Source of the DNA: Enterococcus sp. BWR-S5
Lineage (GTDB): Bacteria; Bacillota; Bacilli; Lactobacillales; Enterococcaceae
Assembly (NCBI RefSeq): GCF_016745255.1
Contig: NZ_JADOEQ010000002.1
Location: forward strand, 124,001 to 188,000
Length of the DNA stretch: 64,000 nucleotides
Direction: 5' to 3'
This document shows positions 11,481 through 20,783 of the stretch, piece by piece (positions within the stretch are counted from its first letter, which is position 1; each line of letters begins with the position of its first letter). Below the pieces are notes generated by a model. The model ran no database searches. It was not told where the DNA came from and saw only the letters and a program-made list of their open reading frames with translations. A program made the translations under genes and the position numbers.

Positions 11481-11689
11481 AATTATACTATATCGCACAC
11501 GAAAAAAGAGACAAAACTTGCCGAATTACAAGAAAAGCGAAATGAGTGTGAACAGGCTTGGAGTAAATTAGAAAATCCATTCAAAGATGCTCTTTATCTT
11601 TGTAATGGATTTGTCTATTTACCGAAGAGCCTCACTCATGCAGCTGGACAACAAGAAAAGCGAAATGAATGTGAACAAGCTTGAAGTAA
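11481..11689 (+). repeat. Intergenic repeat unit: two 39-bp direct repeats inside a start-less open frame
   Basis: The segment at 11528-11566 recurs at 11651-11689 with three differences. Both copies share ACAAGAAAAGCGAAATGA at the 5' end. They lie in one open frame (11481-11684) that reads QEKRNECEQA at both places but has no ATG, GTG or TTG start. Between them is a long hairpin at 11573-11612 (AAATCCATT and AATGGATTT arms with inner AAAGAT/ATCTTT pairing). This looks like an intergenic repeat family or a decayed gene end, and translation is unlikely. Confidence 0.55.
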
Positions 11690-11764
11690 CCAAGTAGGTA
11701 CTACTCAACATAAACTCATTCTTCATTGTGTTTCATAGCAATTAGAAAACTGACTTTAAGCTAT

Positions 11765-11801
11765 AAAAAAGGGATGAGACATTAATCTGTCTCATCCCTT
11801 T
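11765..11801 (-). terminator. Terminator after the surface adhesin gene
   Basis: The 12-bp arms AAGGGATGAGAC and GTCTCATCCCTT are perfect complements around an 8-nt loop. On the minus strand the hairpin runs into TTTTTT, so it serves the adhesin gene ending at 11870. The opposite side also has a short T-run, so weak bidirectional action is possible. Confidence 0.85.
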
Positions 11802-11869
11802 AAAATCAAACTGATGGCGTCAATGCCCTCGTTCCTTGAACACATGCAAATACCTTTTTCTATTTTTAC

Positions 11870-14800
11870 CTAGCCTTTCCGGCGGAACTTCATATATATA
11901 CCGCCACCAAGTAGAAGCAATAACAGACCGATACTCGTGTATAGAATAGAGCGTTGCTCACCGGCATTTAACAGCGTGCCGGTTTTCTTCCCAGTATCAG
12001 AGGTACTCGTCCCACCGCCTCCGGAATTCCCTGGTTCTTCAGACGAGCCCGGCGGTGGTGTCGTGTCGGTTGTTGTATTAACGATATCGCCAGTCCAGTC
12101 TGACGGCGAGGTAACTGTCAACTTCCCGGCTCCATCATAATCAATGACTACCTTTATCGGCTCCTTCAATAATTGATAGCCCGTTGGTGCCTTGGTTTCA
12201 ACTAGGTAATAGGTTCCTTTACCTAATTCTGTGAACAAAGCCTGCCCTTCATAATCAGTTATAACAGGTCCTTGCAGTACCTTGCCCTCAGAATTCTGTA
12301 ATTCAAATACTGCACCTGCCAGCACTTCACCACTCTCATTGACCTTGGTGATTGGCAAATCGATAACTTGCTCATTCACAATTGTTCCATCCCAAGCCTC
12401 AGGTTTAGTAATGACCAGCTCTCCGCTATCGTCATAAGCCACAGTGATTTCTATCGGATCAGATGGTGCAAACCCCTCAGGAGCCTTGGTTTCTATCAGA
12501 CGATAGGTTCCCGCCTTCACATTTGTAAAGGTCAGGTTGCCTTCGAGGTCAGAGGTTTGAGCAGTGCCCACTATCACACCGGCATCATCTCGAAGCTCAA
12601 ATACAGCTCCGGCTAATGGACGTTTTTGCTCATCCGTTTTGGTCAGATGTAGCGCTGTTGCCTGCTTATTGACGATAATCGGCAAGCCATTCTCACTGGT
12701 TTCGAAGTCTTCCTCCGGATACTCAACATGTAAGAAACCATGGTTATCCCAATAAACACGGACCGGAATCGGTGCATTCGGTACATAGCCATCCGGATAT
12801 TCTATTTCTCGTAAGGCATAAAATCCCGAAGCAACTCCCGTGAAGTTTACTTTTCCGTCAGCATCTGAAACAGCTTGGTAAGAGGGGCCGCCATACAAAG
12901 AAGTCAGTTCGAACTTTACACCAGATAAAGGAATATTCCCTTGAGCCGTCTCTCCCATTTTAATAAAAGGAAACTCTATATCCGGTTTTGGTTCTTCTAC
13001 ATCCGGCATATTATATATCTTGCCGTCCCAGAGGTCATTATAATCACCTAAGTCAGGCGTTGCCACCAGCCTTCCATCTTCATCAACATAAACGGAAATA
13101 GGAATCGGGTCTCTTTCCAGATAACCGCTCGGTGCCTGTGTCTCAATCAGCTGATATTCACCAACTGTCAGTCCTGTGAAAACGACTTTGCCATCTGAAT
13201 CGGTTGTTATCGGTCCTTGAACCAGATTTCCCGCGGTATCCCGTAATTCAAATACAGCTCCGGCCAGCGGCTCCCCTAGATAATCGACTTTTGTAAAAAT
13301 AAAATCCGTTCGCAGCTGCGTATTTTTCACTTGGTATTGATTGGTCCAATCAGAAGGCTGAACAATGGTCGGTTTGCCATCCTCATCAAGATCCACAACA
13401 ACCTTCACCGGATCAATTGCTTCATAGCCTTCGGGCGCATGTGTCTCAACTAGATAATACGTACCAACAGCGATTCCTTCAAAAGTAACCTTGCCAGCGG
13501 CATCTGAAGTTTTCGGCCCTTGAACCAGCTTGCCTTGTTCATCTCGCAGCTCAAACACCGCGTCCTTCAACGGTTGATTCTTTTCACCCACTTTAGTAAA
13601 GGAAAAATCTGAACGCTTCGCTTTATCTACAACAAGCCCTTGCCAATCTGTTGGTTGTAGTACCGTTAATTGATTGTTTGTATCGTAACCGATAACGACA
13701 GAAATCGGGTCAATCAAATAATAATTTTCCGGTCCACCAGTTTCGACAAGCTGATAGGTTCCTTCTGTGATTCCTGTAAAAGTTACTTTTCCGTCACGAC
13801 CAGAAACAACAGGTCCAAACAGTGTATTTCCATCGCTATCCTGCAGCTCAAAAACGGCGCCTCTAAGCGGTCGCCCTTCTTCATTTTGTTTCTCAAAGGT
13901 AAAGTCTGTCAGCTTTTTATTGATGATTTTTCCATCCCACGCTTCAGGCTTTGTAACTACCAGTTGACCGCTGCCATCATAGTCTATAACCAACTCCTGT
14001 TTTTTGCTTCCTTGATAACCACTTGGAGTAGTTGTTTCCACTAAATAATACGTCCCTTTTGTGACATGCTCAAAGACTACCTTGCCCTGCGCATCCGAAC
14101 GTACAGGTCCGGCAACACGTTCTCCGTTCTCATCCTGTAATTCAAATACAGCACCAGCTAAGGGTTGATTATTATCAGTGACCTTCAACAGCTCAAGGTC
14201 TAAAGAGGCTTGGTTAATTAGCTGAAGCTCTTCGTCATCTTTTTCAAAGATGCCATCCGGATACGCGACAGCCAGTGTGCCAATCTGTGTTTTATATACC
14301 CGAATAACTACTGGATCAATTGGGTCGTAGCCTTCCGGCGTTGATATCTCCTCAAGAATGTACACACCCTCCACTAAATCTGAGAACATGACCTCGCCAT
14401 TTTCATTAGAGCTGGCTTCAATCACCTTGCCTCGATCCAACAGTGAAGTAAGCTTGAATTGAACATTCTCCAACGGGATGTTTTCATTGCTCCGTTCTCC
14501 CAGCTTCGTAAATACGAAATCTGCTTTCAAATCCGGTTCCAATGCGTCTGGTAAATTGTAAATCGTCGGGTCGTTCCATTCTATATAGCCATCGCCATAA
14601 TCAATGAATATTTCCAGCTCATCTGTTTCCGACACTCGAACTTCTAAAGGAATTTCTCGATCAAGGACAAGATAACCGACAGGCGGCTGAATTTCTTTCA
14701 ATGTATAGAAGCCAATGGTCAAATCAGTGAAGCGAATCACACCATCATCGCCGCTTGTCACTGTATCCAGCAAATTTCCATCTGCATCATATAGTTCAAA

Positions 14801-17197
14801 AATGGCATCTTTCAAGGGTTCATTGTCCACTGCTCGCTTCACAAATTGTAAATCAGTTTTTCTCAACGTATTGGTAATGACAAACTCATTCGGGTTTTCT
14901 GTAACCACCGAGCTGGTATAACGATCATCCACCAGTACTTCCTTTATTGAGTAAGTGAAGTCCTCACCCTGATTGTTGTAGAGCGGTAATTGCGAACTGC
15001 TTGTCATCCCCTTTGGTATAACCTCACTGACTTCCTTATGCCAGCCTTCTGAACGCGAAAGTTCGATCCCTTCACTCTCCTGCCAGCTCTCACTGTTGAC
15101 GGTTGTTTCTCTTTGAATGATAACCTGAACAGTTTCCGGACGATCCGCAGAATTATCATCCTCCCACTCCTTCGTTACCGAAAGAGTTACTCCCGGTGCT
15201 TTGACTGAAGGAATTGGAAAATCTAAAAGATTCCCTGAACTGGAAGGGTCTAGCGTTGTCCGATCATTGGCAAGGTACCAAGAATCCGCCTGAAAATCGG
15301 CTGCTTCTGTGTCAATGCGTATCTGATAGGTCAGTGTGACACGCTCATCTCGTCCAAGACTTAATCCTTGAAGCTGTATCGTTCCAGCATTTTCTGAAAC
15401 GGTAACCTTAGTAACCAAATCAGGTGCAGATTGCCAACTGCCATTTTCCGCCTTTCGCCAGCCTTGAAGCTGATAATCATTCGGACCAAAATCGCTGCCT
15501 TGTTTTTGCAGCAGAATATGATCCCCCATCGGGTCGGAAATACTGCCGTTGCTAATGGTTTTATCAATCTGGGAAGCAACGGTTCCCAAGGCTTCACCCA
15601 AGCCTTCCAGATTCTCATCAATTGATTTATAGTGACTGGCATTTGATGCTAGATTTTGAGCAATATATTCTCCACGACTCGAGGCATTTACACCCACAGA
15701 ATACATCTCAATCCCTTGTGTTTTCAATGATACCGCCGTTCCCAATGTTAGGTTTGCCAGCTCTGCTTTCCCTAATAAAACCGAATTCTTGTCGGAGGAT
15801 TCACTGATATTATAATATTTAGGGTTATCTGTCTGAAAATCCGTCACATAGGTTGCCGCAGAGTATCCATTAAGGGCTCGAATTTCTCCGTTATTCTGAT
15901 ATATCGGTGCATTTTCCTGCTCTAAATACGCCCGATTCGCACTACCATCTCCCACATGAATAAGCATTTTTTTCGCATTACTGCGCCCTGCTGTGTTAAA
16001 GAGGTTTTCTGCCTCATAGAGTCCCTTCTGAATAAATGTTCCGGTATGACTTTCTGCTGTATTGCTCATAAACGAAAGCAACTGTCCCTCATCTGTCAGA
16101 AATGCACCAGTTGAGTAGACATAACGGTTATAAGCAACGATGGCTATTTTCACTTGGTCTTCTCCGAGAGAGTCCTTAATCTCCTCTAGAAAATCCGATA
16201 CCCCTTGTATAGCATTTTGAAGATTCTCACCAGTCATGGAAGACGAATAGTCAATAACCAAAACCACATCAATCGGGTTCTCTATCTGATTCCCCTTCAC
16301 ATCTAAGGTGACATCAAACAAGCCTTGCTTCGCCGCATTTTCTGCGACACTCTTTTTCAAATACGCAGCATCTTCATAGTTCACATAGCCTTCATCATCG
16401 AAAGTTACTTCATTTGTCTGACCATAAGCATAGTTATACGTGTCTCCATCTGCAATACCATTCGTTAGATACTGCCCGTTATCATTACTATAATCGAAGG
16501 AATAGGTTGTTGGTATCGCCCGTTCCAACAGATTTTGACCAATCAGCCCTGCTAATGGATTAGGAATGGCTGCTGTATGTTGAACCGCTTCTTCACTCTC
16601 CTGTGTATCTTCGCTAGAAGTTGCTGGTTCTGTTGTTTCTATCGCCTGAGAACTTGTGACAGATTGCTCTGAGGTGAAATTGGGAGCTTCCTGTGCCTGT
16701 GTTGGCACCTCCATCGTAACCTCATACTGCTCCTTTTCCAGTGTGACATTTTCCAGAGTAGCAGCTTCCGTCAGCTCCTGCAGCTGCGGTACAAATTTAT
16801 AGGTATAGGCAGAAGCCGTATTAGGTGTTGTAAACGAAATTGTGTCTGTCTGTTCCTCTATAGATGGTTCTTGTGTATATTCAATCCACCCATCCTTTAT
16901 TTGAGCATTATCACTGGTAACAGTAATAGCTGTCATGTTGTCTTCTTCCAATTGAAGCTTCAATGACAGTTCACGTTGCACGTCACTGGCGGCCTTCATT
17001 AACGAGACCTGCCAATGCAGCTCATCCCCTACCTCGTCATAGGAAAGAGCAATCTTCGCCTTTCCAGCTTCATCCAACACTAACTGCTGATTGTCCTCTG
17101 CTGCATAAGCAGAAATAACTGTCATTACAGAAAGAATAAAAGGCATAAATAATAGCAATACTGCCGCTAGCGTAGGTATCCGATGCATCCATTTCAT
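11870..17197 (-). CDS. Large cell-wall-anchored adhesin: vWA domain plus Cna-B/SpaA-type repeats
   Basis: This is a 1775-residue secreted surface protein. Residues 1-32 form a signal peptide ending AYA. A vWA domain at about 305-560 carries the metal-binding DYSSS motif (Asp316, Ser318, Ser320). A Cna-B domain follows at about 670-785, then nine SpaA/prealbumin-like repeats of roughly 95-110 residues. Each repeat has the pattern PLxGAVFEL, a GKVxFxxLxxGxYxLxET block and a GY before the next strand. The C-terminus has a proline/serine/glycine linker, a hydrophobic segment and the tail KFRRKG. The expected LPXTG is replaced by LLNAG just before EQRS, so recognition by sortase is uncertain. Such proteins resemble pilus tips or MSCRAMM adhesins. 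No sortase gene is adjacent. AAAGGAGAGG precedes the ATG. Confidence 0.92.
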   Translation of the reverse strand: MKWMHRIPTLAAVLLLFMPFILSVMTVISAYAAEDNQQLVLDEAGKAKIALSYDEVGDELHWQVSLMKAASDVQRELSLKLQLEEDNMTAITVTSDNAQIKDGWIEYTQEPSIEEQTDTISFTTPNTASAYTYKFVPQLQELTEAATLENVTLEKEQYEVTMEVPTQAQEAPNFTSEQSVTSSQAIETTEPATSSEDTQESEEAVQHTAAIPNPLAGLIGQNLLERAIPTTYSFDYSNDNGQYLTNGIADGDTYNYAYGQTNEVTFDDEGYVNYEDAAYLKKSVAENAAKQGLFDVTLDVKGNQIENPIDVVLVIDYSSSMTGENLQNAIQGVSDFLEEIKDSLGEDQVKIAIVAYNRYVYSTGAFLTDEGQLLSFMSNTAESHTGTFIQKGLYEAENLFNTAGRSNAKKMLIHVGDGSANRAYLEQENAPIYQNNGEIRALNGYSAATYVTDFQTDNPKYYNISESSDKNSVLLGKAELANLTLGTAVSLKTQGIEMYSVGVNASSRGEYIAQNLASNASHYKSIDENLEGLGEALGTVASQIDKTISNGSISDPMGDHILLQKQGSDFGPNDYQLQGWRKAENGSWQSAPDLVTKVTVSENAGTIQLQGLSLGRDERVTLTYQIRIDTEAADFQADSWYLANDRTTLDPSSSGNLLDFPIPSVKAPGVTLSVTKEWEDDNSADRPETVQVIIQRETTVNSESWQESEGIELSRSEGWHKEVSEVIPKGMTSSSQLPLYNNQGEDFTYSIKEVLVDDRYTSSVVTENPNEFVITNTLRKTDLQFVKRAVDNEPLKDAIFELYDADGNLLDTVTSGDDGVIRFTDLTIGFYTLKEIQPPVGYLVLDREIPLEVRVSETDELEIFIDYGDGYIEWNDPTIYNLPDALEPDLKADFVFTKLGERSNENIPLENVQFKLTSLLDRGKVIEASSNENGEVMFSDLVEGVYILEEISTPEGYDPIDPVVIRVYKTQIGTLAVAYPDGIFEKDDEELQLINQASLDLELLKVTDNNQPLAGAVFELQDENGERVAGPVRSDAQGKVVFEHVTKGTYYLVETTTPSGYQGSKKQELVIDYDGSGQLVVTKPEAWDGKIINKKLTDFTFEKQNEEGRPLRGAVFELQDSDGNTLFGPVVSGRDGKVTFTGITEGTYQLVETGGPENYYLIDPISVVIGYDTNNQLTVLQPTDWQGLVVDKAKRSDFSFTKVGEKNQPLKDAVFELRDEQGKLVQGPKTSDAAGKVTFEGIAVGTYYLVETHAPEGYEAIDPVKVVVDLDEDGKPTIVQPSDWTNQYQVKNTQLRTDFIFTKVDYLGEPLAGAVFELRDTAGNLVQGPITTDSDGKVVFTGLTVGEYQLIETQAPSGYLERDPIPISVYVDEDGRLVATPDLGDYNDLWDGKIYNMPDVEEPKPDIEFPFIKMGETAQGNIPLSGVKFELTSLYGGPSYQAVSDADGKVNFTGVASGFYALREIEYPDGYVPNAPIPVRVYWDNHGFLHVEYPEEDFETSENGLPIIVNKQATALHLTKTDEQKRPLAGAVFELRDDAGVIVGTAQTSDLEGNLTFTNVKAGTYRLIETKAPEGFAPSDPIEITVAYDDSGELVITKPEAWDGTIVNEQVIDLPITKVNESGEVLAGAVFELQNSEGKVLQGPVITDYEGQALFTELGKGTYYLVETKAPTGYQLLKEPIKVVIDYDGAGKLTVTSPSDWTGDIVNTTTDTTPPPGSSEEPGNSGGGGTSTSDTGKKTGTLLNAGEQRSILYTSIGLLLLLLGGGIYMKFRRKG

Positions 17198-17517
17198 TTC
17201 TAACCTCTCCTTTTCGTGCCTGAGCTTATTAGCAACTCAAAAAGACAGTAAAATTCATTATCTTCTTGCCTTCATAGTAGCAAATGATAGGGAAAATTGA
17301 AAAAGATAACTCGGCAAAAGCAGAACAAATCCCTTGTTTCCAACTATTTTTCTCCTGAGTCTACCTGTAATAGTTTTCAACTAAAAAGACAGAGAATGCT
17401 ACTTCAGCCTCCCTGCCTTTCATAAAACGATAGAATCACACCTCTAACTAAACTGTTTGGTTAGGAAACGTCTCCTTTTTCTAACTCATAAGATATTCAA
17501 AATTAGACAATGCTTTC
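17198..17517. other. Intergenic region between the SDR gene and the adhesin gene
   Basis: This 320-bp stretch must hold the adhesin promoter. I see no convincing -35/-10 pair, no strong hairpin and no coding signal on either strand. Confidence 0.5.
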
Positions 17518-18312
17518 TCAAAAAATCGTCGGAACCAACCCGCCATCTAATCGTAATGCGGCACCGGAAAAGGAAGACGCATACGGACTCGCAACGAAGG
17601 CAGCGAAACGACCAACTTCTTCCGGCCGAATCAAGCGTTGAATTTGCGACAACGGTCGGTGATTTTTCATGAAATCTTGCTCCCACTCAGCTTTATCTAG
17701 GGAACTCTCGTTGTACATTTTCTCCAACATACTCTGAACACCTTCAGTTAAGGTTGAGCCAGGCATGATTGTATTCACTGTAACCTGTGTGCCCTTTGTC
17801 AGCTTGGACAGGCTTTTAGCCAAGGAAAGATTCATTGTTTTGGTCATACTGTATTGTGGCATTTCTCCCGATGGCATCACGGCTTCTTCACTGGCGATAA
17901 AAATGATTCGACCAAAGTCAGCATTCAGCATGGCAGGCAAATAAAACTTAGCCAGCGCATTTCCAGCCAACACATTAACTGAAAAGAAATGTTCCCATAT
18001 TTCATCGGTAATATCAAAATAATCCATCGGTTGAAAAATCCCCATATTATTGACTAAAATATCAACTTTAGGAAAAGTCGAAAACAACTTTTCTCTTTCC
18101 GCTTCTACTGAAACATCATAGGCTGCTGCTTGAGGCTCCGTTGCCGGAAACTCCTTTTTCAGCTCTGCAACCACTGTTTTGACAGAGGCTTCTTGTCGCC
18201 CGTTGATAATGACATTTGCTCCTTCACGCGCCAATTCTGTCGCAATGGCCTTGCCGATGCCCTTTGTCGAGCCTGTCACTAATGCCGTCTTTCCTTTTAA
18301 TCCTAATTCCAT
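17518..18312 (-). CDS. Short-chain dehydrogenase/reductase (SDR) family oxidoreductase
   Basis: This is a classical 264-residue SDR. The N-terminal NAD(P)-binding motif is TGSTKGIGKAIA, the structural NNMG appears at about residues 88-91, the catalytic Ser is in IIFIASEEA and the YxxxK motif is YSMTK. The C-terminus ends in SGAALRLDGGLVPTIF. It reduces or oxidises a small carbonyl or alcohol compound; the substrate is unknown. It follows an aldo/keto reductase gene by 18 bases, and both diverge from an HxlR-type regulator, so they form a likely stress- or aldehyde-responsive operon. TAGGAGGG precedes the ATG. Confidence 0.93.
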   Translation of the reverse strand: MELGLKGKTALVTGSTKGIGKAIATELAREGANVIINGRQEASVKTVVAELKKEFPATEPQAAAYDVSVEAEREKLFSTFPKVDILVNNMGIFQPMDYFDITDEIWEHFFSVNVLAGNALAKFYLPAMLNADFGRIIFIASEEAVMPSGEMPQYSMTKTMNLSLAKSLSKLTKGTQVTVNTIMPGSTLTEGVQSMLEKMYNESSLDKAEWEQDFMKNHRPLSQIQRLIRPEEVGRFAAFVASPYASSFSGAALRLDGGLVPTIF

Positions 18313-18330
18313 GTTATTCCCTCCTAAAAG

Positions 18331-19170
18331 CTAGAAATCAAAGCTGTCCGGATCTGGCCCTACCCGCAACGACTCATTCAGTGCATCCAAACGTTCCATA
18401 TCCTCTTGCTCTAATTTAAAGTCAAAAACATCAGAATTGCTAATCATACGATTGGCATGAACTGATTTTACAACCAGCAGAATATCTTGTTGAATATCCC
18501 AGCGTAAAATGATTTGAGCCGCAGATTTATTATACTTGTCCGCAATCGCCAGAATTTCCGGATGCGACAACAGCTGACCTTGCATTAGCGGTGACCACGC
18601 CTGGATTTTGATATTGTGCTTTTTACCAAACGCATGCAGCTCTTTTTGTGATAGCTTCGGATGCAGTTCGATTTGATTAATGACGGGCATAACAGTCGCA
18701 TAAGAAAGCAAGGCTTCTAAATGATGAGGTTGAAAATTGCTGACACCAATCGCTTTAATTCTTCCGGCTCTGTATAAGTCCTCCATTGCTAGCCACGATT
18801 CTTTGAACGCATCTGCTCCCGGCCAGTGAATTAAGTATAAATCAAGATAGTCTACGCCCAGATGAGCTAAGCTTTCTTCAAAAGCGGTGATTGTTTCAGC
18901 ATACGTCAAGTGAGCATTCCAAACCTTTGAGGTAATAAAAAGCTCTTCGCGCCTTAAGCCAGCTGCCGCTAACCCCAAGCGAATCCCTTCACCGGTTCCA
19001 GCTTCATTGTCATAAATCTGCGCCGTATCAATCAGACGGTACCCATTGATGATTCCCTCCTTCACGACCTGAACAGTTTCAGCGTCTGGAATTTGGAACA
19101 CGCCTAAACCTAATCCCGGAATCTTTGTACCATTGTTTAATGTAATTGTATCTGTCAGTGATTGAATCAT
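18331..19170 (-). CDS. Aldo/keto reductase
   Basis: This is a 279-residue NADPH-dependent reductase counted from the ATG at 19170, which has AAGGAGA nine bases upstream. An in-frame ATG 28 codons further upstream lies inside the regulatory inverted repeat and is less likely. Family motifs include LNNGTKIPGLGLGVFQ, the catalytic region RLIDTAQIYDNEAGTGEGI (Asp, Tyr), LYLIHWPG (His) and GVSNFQPHHLE. These enzymes reduce aldehydes, glyoxals or ketones. It is first in an operon with the SDR gene and is divergent from the HxlR regulator at 19303. Confidence 0.93.
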   Translation of the reverse strand: MIQSLTDTITLNNGTKIPGLGLGVFQIPDAETVQVVKEGIINGYRLIDTAQIYDNEAGTGEGIRLGLAAAGLRREELFITSKVWNAHLTYAETITAFEESLAHLGVDYLDLYLIHWPGADAFKESWLAMEDLYRAGRIKAIGVSNFQPHHLEALLSYATVMPVINQIELHPKLSQKELHAFGKKHNIKIQAWSPLMQGQLLSHPEILAIADKYNKSAAQIILRWDIQQDILLVVKSVHANRMISNSDVFDFKLEQEDMERLDALNESLRVGPDPDSFDF

Positions 19171-19222
19171 CGAAACATCTCCTTGAAATTTTGTACGATT
19201 ATCATATAATGAAGATACATTT

Positions 19223-19254
19223 ATGTATAGTACCCACTTTTTTGTTCTATACAT
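19223..19254. promoter_or_regulatory. Inverted repeat between the reductase operon and the HxlR gene
   Basis: Perfect 8-bp arms ATGTATAG and CTATACAT are separated by 16 bp, in the 132-bp divergent promoter region. The spacing and position fit an operator for the dimeric HxlR regulator encoded at 19303. Assignment is by position only. Confidence 0.6.
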
Positions 19255-19302
19255 ACAAAAAAGTAATTTTTGTATAAATAAACAGTTTGAGGTGGAAAAT
19301 TA

Positions 19303-19659
19303 ATGGAAGAAAAAACGTATAATATTGGTGTCGAAGCAACCATGGATGTCATTGGCGGAAAATGGAAGCCGATTATTTTATGTAATCTGCGACATGGATC
19401 GCTAAGACCCAGTGACCTGCAACGGAAAATTCCTGGCATCAGTCAAAAAATGCTTACTCAGCAACTGCGTGAGTTGGAGGGAGCCAATATTGTTGACCGA
19501 AAATCTTATAATCAAGTCCCACCAAAGGTTGAATATTCTTTAAGTCATTATGGAGAAACCTTGAGCAGTGTGCTGGACAATCTCTGTGATTGGGGCACTA
19601 TGCACGTGGCAACCCTGCAAAATCAAGGGGAAAATGTTGTTCTCTTAGCCGATTCCTAA
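19303..19659 (+). CDS. HxlR-family winged-helix regulator
   Basis: This is a 118-residue transcription factor. The HxlR core is clear: MDVIGGKWKPIILCNLRHG, then RPSDLQRKIPGISQKMLTQQ (recognition helix region) and VEYSLSHYGETLSSVLDNLCDWG. There is no cysteine near the N-terminus, so a YodB/HypR-like thiol switch is not evident. It is divergent from the aldo/keto reductase-SDR operon and probably controls it through the inverted repeat at 19223-19254. GAGGTGG lies ahead of the ATG. Confidence 0.92.
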   Translation: MEEKTYNIGVEATMDVIGGKWKPIILCNLRHGSLRPSDLQRKIPGISQKMLTQQLRELEGANIVDRKSYNQVPPKVEYSLSHYGETLSSVLDNLCDWGTMHVATLQNQGENVVLLADS

Positions 19660-19678
19660 AAACAACTAAAGAGAGAAG

Positions 19679-19855
19679 TATCTTGATAACACGCCAATGG
19701 AAAACTTTTTTTGTTTATTGAAGCAAGGAATGTATCACGGAGTGGTTTATACAAATTTTGAAGGCCTAAAGAAGGCAATTCATTATTGAATTGATTACTA
19801 TAACTATAATCGAATCAAAATGAAACAAGGCTGCAGCCTTGTTCGCTATTGAGAG
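19679..19855 (+). pseudogene. Relic of an IS3-family (IS150-like) transposase C-terminus
   Basis: An open frame with stops reads LDNTPMENFFCLLKQGMYHG, then VVYTNFEGLKKAIHY, a stop, and IDYYNYNRIKMK. This matches the C-terminal part of IS150-type OrfB transposases, including the catalytic Glu of the DDE triad in the PMENFF block. The 5' part of the gene, orfA and the terminal repeats are absent, an internal TGA interrupts it, and the usual end after NRIK is lost. It is a decayed insertion remnant. Confidence 0.8.
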
Positions 19856-19871
19856 TGACTGACAACATAAA

Positions 19872-19901
19872 ACTACCAACCAGATTTCTCTAGTTGGTAG
19901 T
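19872..19901. other. Hairpin downstream of the transposase relic
   Basis: Perfect 9-bp arms ACTACCAAC and GTTGGTAGT enclose 12 nt. No good T-run follows on either strand, so terminator function is doubtful; it may be part of the old element. Confidence 0.4.
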
Positions 19902-20009
19902 TGGTCTAACTATTGGGTCTCAGCTCAAGTAGTCATTTTTGTGTAGTTCGCCTTATTTCTTGGAGCAAGACACTTTTAGCTGTCCTCTTTTCTCTTTAGT
20001 CTCATCCAT

Positions 20010-20783
20010 CTATAAGCCTTTCTTTCCAAGAATCGGGAAAAATTTTGCTGTTTTGGCAGCATATTCCTGAAAGTCAGGTCTGTCTTTGTATTTTTTTTCC
20101 AGTAGAGGAACACCCGAAACAAATAACAGAAGAAGCGTGATGAGAATTGGGCTAAGAATCAACCAAAGATGGTCAATACCAGTAAAGGCGATGAGAAAGA
20201 TGCCCCACCAGCAAGTTGCTTCTCCGAAATAATTGGGATGGCGTGTCAGTGCCCACAATCCACTAGTCAGCAGCTTTCCTTTGTTCGATTGCTCTTTCTT
20301 AAACTGTTCCAGCTGCCTATCCCCAACAACTTCAAAAAAGAAGCCGATAATCCAAATAAGCAAACCAATAATCTGCCACCAGCTGATTGTTTTCTTGGGA
20401 TCAGCAAAACTGGTTATTATTGGCAGAGCGATGACAAACAATAGAACACCTTGCAGAAAGAATACATTGAGAAACGCCTTAATATTGACAAATGTTGTTC
20501 CCCAGCGCTTACGCATCGTGACGTAGCGATAATCTTCCGGACTGTTCCAGTTTCTTCTGGCTAAATGGATAAACAGGCGTAAGCCCCACATCGTTACTAA
20601 AAGTAAAATGAGACCTGTTTGGAAATACAACTGCCCGCTAAATAGAAAATCTGTCCAAGCAACTACAACGAAGCCCAGTCCCCATGCAATATCAACCAAG
20701 GAATATTTCCCTTTTATTTTTGAAATAGTAAACCAAAGAATAAAATACACTACTAACACCAATGCTGTCGTCCAGTAAATCAT
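20010..20783 (-). CDS. DUF1295-family membrane protein (steroid 5-alpha-reductase-like fold)
   Basis: This is a membrane protein of about 257 residues with several helices. It carries the DUF1295 signature: [11 protein letters not shown] near the N-terminus, then [26 protein letters not shown] and a C-terminal [15 protein letters not shown]. The fold is shared with isoprenylcysteine methyltransferases and steroid reductases, but the substrate is unknown. The ATG at 20783 is preferred over a GTG at 20786 because it lies seven bases after GGAGG; it overlaps the upstream stop codon as TGATG. It is the last gene of an operon with the DAK2-DegV gene and the DUF2177 gene. Confidence 0.88.
   Translation of the reverse strand: MIYWTTALVLVVYFILWFTISKIKGKYSLVDIAWGLGFVVVAWTDFLFSGQLYFQTGLILLLVTMWGLRLFIHLARRNWNSPEDYRYVTMRKRWGTTFVNIKAFLNVFFLQGVLLFVIALPIITSFADPKKTISWWQIIGLLIWIIGFFFEVVGDRQLEQFKKEQSNKGKLLTSGLWALTRHPNYFGEATCWWGIFLIAFTGIDHLWLILSPILITLLLLFVSGVPLLEKKYKDRPDFQEYAAKTAKFFPILGKKGL

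Noticed and set aside
11573-11612. Long hairpin between the 39-bp repeats, considered as a terminator for ddh or an sRNA
   Set aside because: No T-run follows on either strand, and it is on the upstream side of ddh, so it is reported only as part of the repeat unit.
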